NCBI GenBank assembly: GCA_946186175.1
Contig: CAMHMG010000144.1
Location: 1-7,685 of the forward strand
DNA from: an uncultured Clostridia bacterium
GTDB lineage: Bacteria; Bacillota; Clostridia; Lachnospirales; Lachnospiraceae
DNA: 7,685 nucleotides
Reading direction: 5' to 3'
This document shows positions 7,644 through 7,685 of the stretch, piece after piece (the first letter of the stretch is position 1; each line of letters opens with the position of its first letter). A program made the translations under genes and the position numbers. Below the pieces are notes generated by a model. The model did not search any database, was not told the DNA's origin, and was given only the letters and a program-made list of their open reading frames with translations.

Positions 7644-7651
7644 TCACCTCC
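7644..7651 (-). promoter_or_regulatory. Ribosome binding site of flhA; decides the start
   Basis: GGAGGTGA is a full match to the 16S rRNA anti-Shine-Dalgarno complement and lies 8 bases before the ATG at 7635. It contains the in-frame GTG at 7647, which makes that longer start implausible. A TGA within it (7646-7644) closes a reading frame that is open from the right edge of the window. Confidence 0.8.
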
Positions 7652-7685
7652 GTTTCAGTATATTATATAGATAATTGCGAAACTC

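Noticed and set aside
7662..7667. TATAAT upstream of flhA as a promoter
   Set aside because: The hexamer is present on the minus strand, but the region is AT-rich, any -35 would fall at or beyond the window edge, and a reading frame is open across it. It cannot be judged from this window.
7644..7685. C-terminal end of an upstream gene such as flhB
   Set aside because: One minus-strand frame is open from the edge to the TGA at 7644 (EFRNYLYNILKRR), but 13 residues do not match the FlhB C-terminus I would expect, so I assign nothing.

Overview
This AT-rich window is a stretch of a flagellar and chemotaxis operon from a Gram-positive anaerobe of the Clostridia. A member of the Lachnospiraceae or a close relative is my best guess. 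The guess rests on three things: strong GGAGG-type ribosome binding sites, the order flhA-flhF-flhG-(PilZ)-cheB-cheA, which resembles the Bacillus/Clostridium fla/che operon, and the protein sequences. All genes are on the minus strand, so transcription runs from right to left.

Layout in transcription order. flhA (7635-5569) encodes the export-gate membrane protein of the flagellar type III secretion system. flhF (5579-4275) is an SRP-family GTPase and flhG (4297-3410) its MinD-like ATPase partner; together they set where and how many flagella are built. A YcgR-like PilZ protein (3385-2654) follows and should sense cyclic-di-GMP. After an 89-base gap with a promoter-like element come cheB (2564-1932), which is only the methylesterase domain, and cheA (1966 to the left edge), the chemotaxis histidine kinase, cut off within its last domain. 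flhA/flhF, flhF/flhG and cheB/cheA overlap by 11, 23 and 35 bases, which points to translational coupling. No gene-free stretch exceeds 300 bases, and I see no RNA genes, mobile elements, CRISPR arrays or convincing terminators.

How the genes work together: FlhA builds the export gate, FlhF/FlhG place and count flagella, the PilZ protein probably tunes motor output to cyclic-di-GMP, and CheA/CheB process chemoreceptor signals. The most unusual point is CheB. It has no receiver domain, and an in-frame stop just upstream of its start rules out a missed N-terminus, so CheA cannot control it by the usual phosphorylation. The second is the promoter-like element with an inverted repeat in the only sizeable gap, which could give cheB-cheA its own transcription start. 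Otherwise this is a conventional motility operon; I found no sign of a wholly new system.
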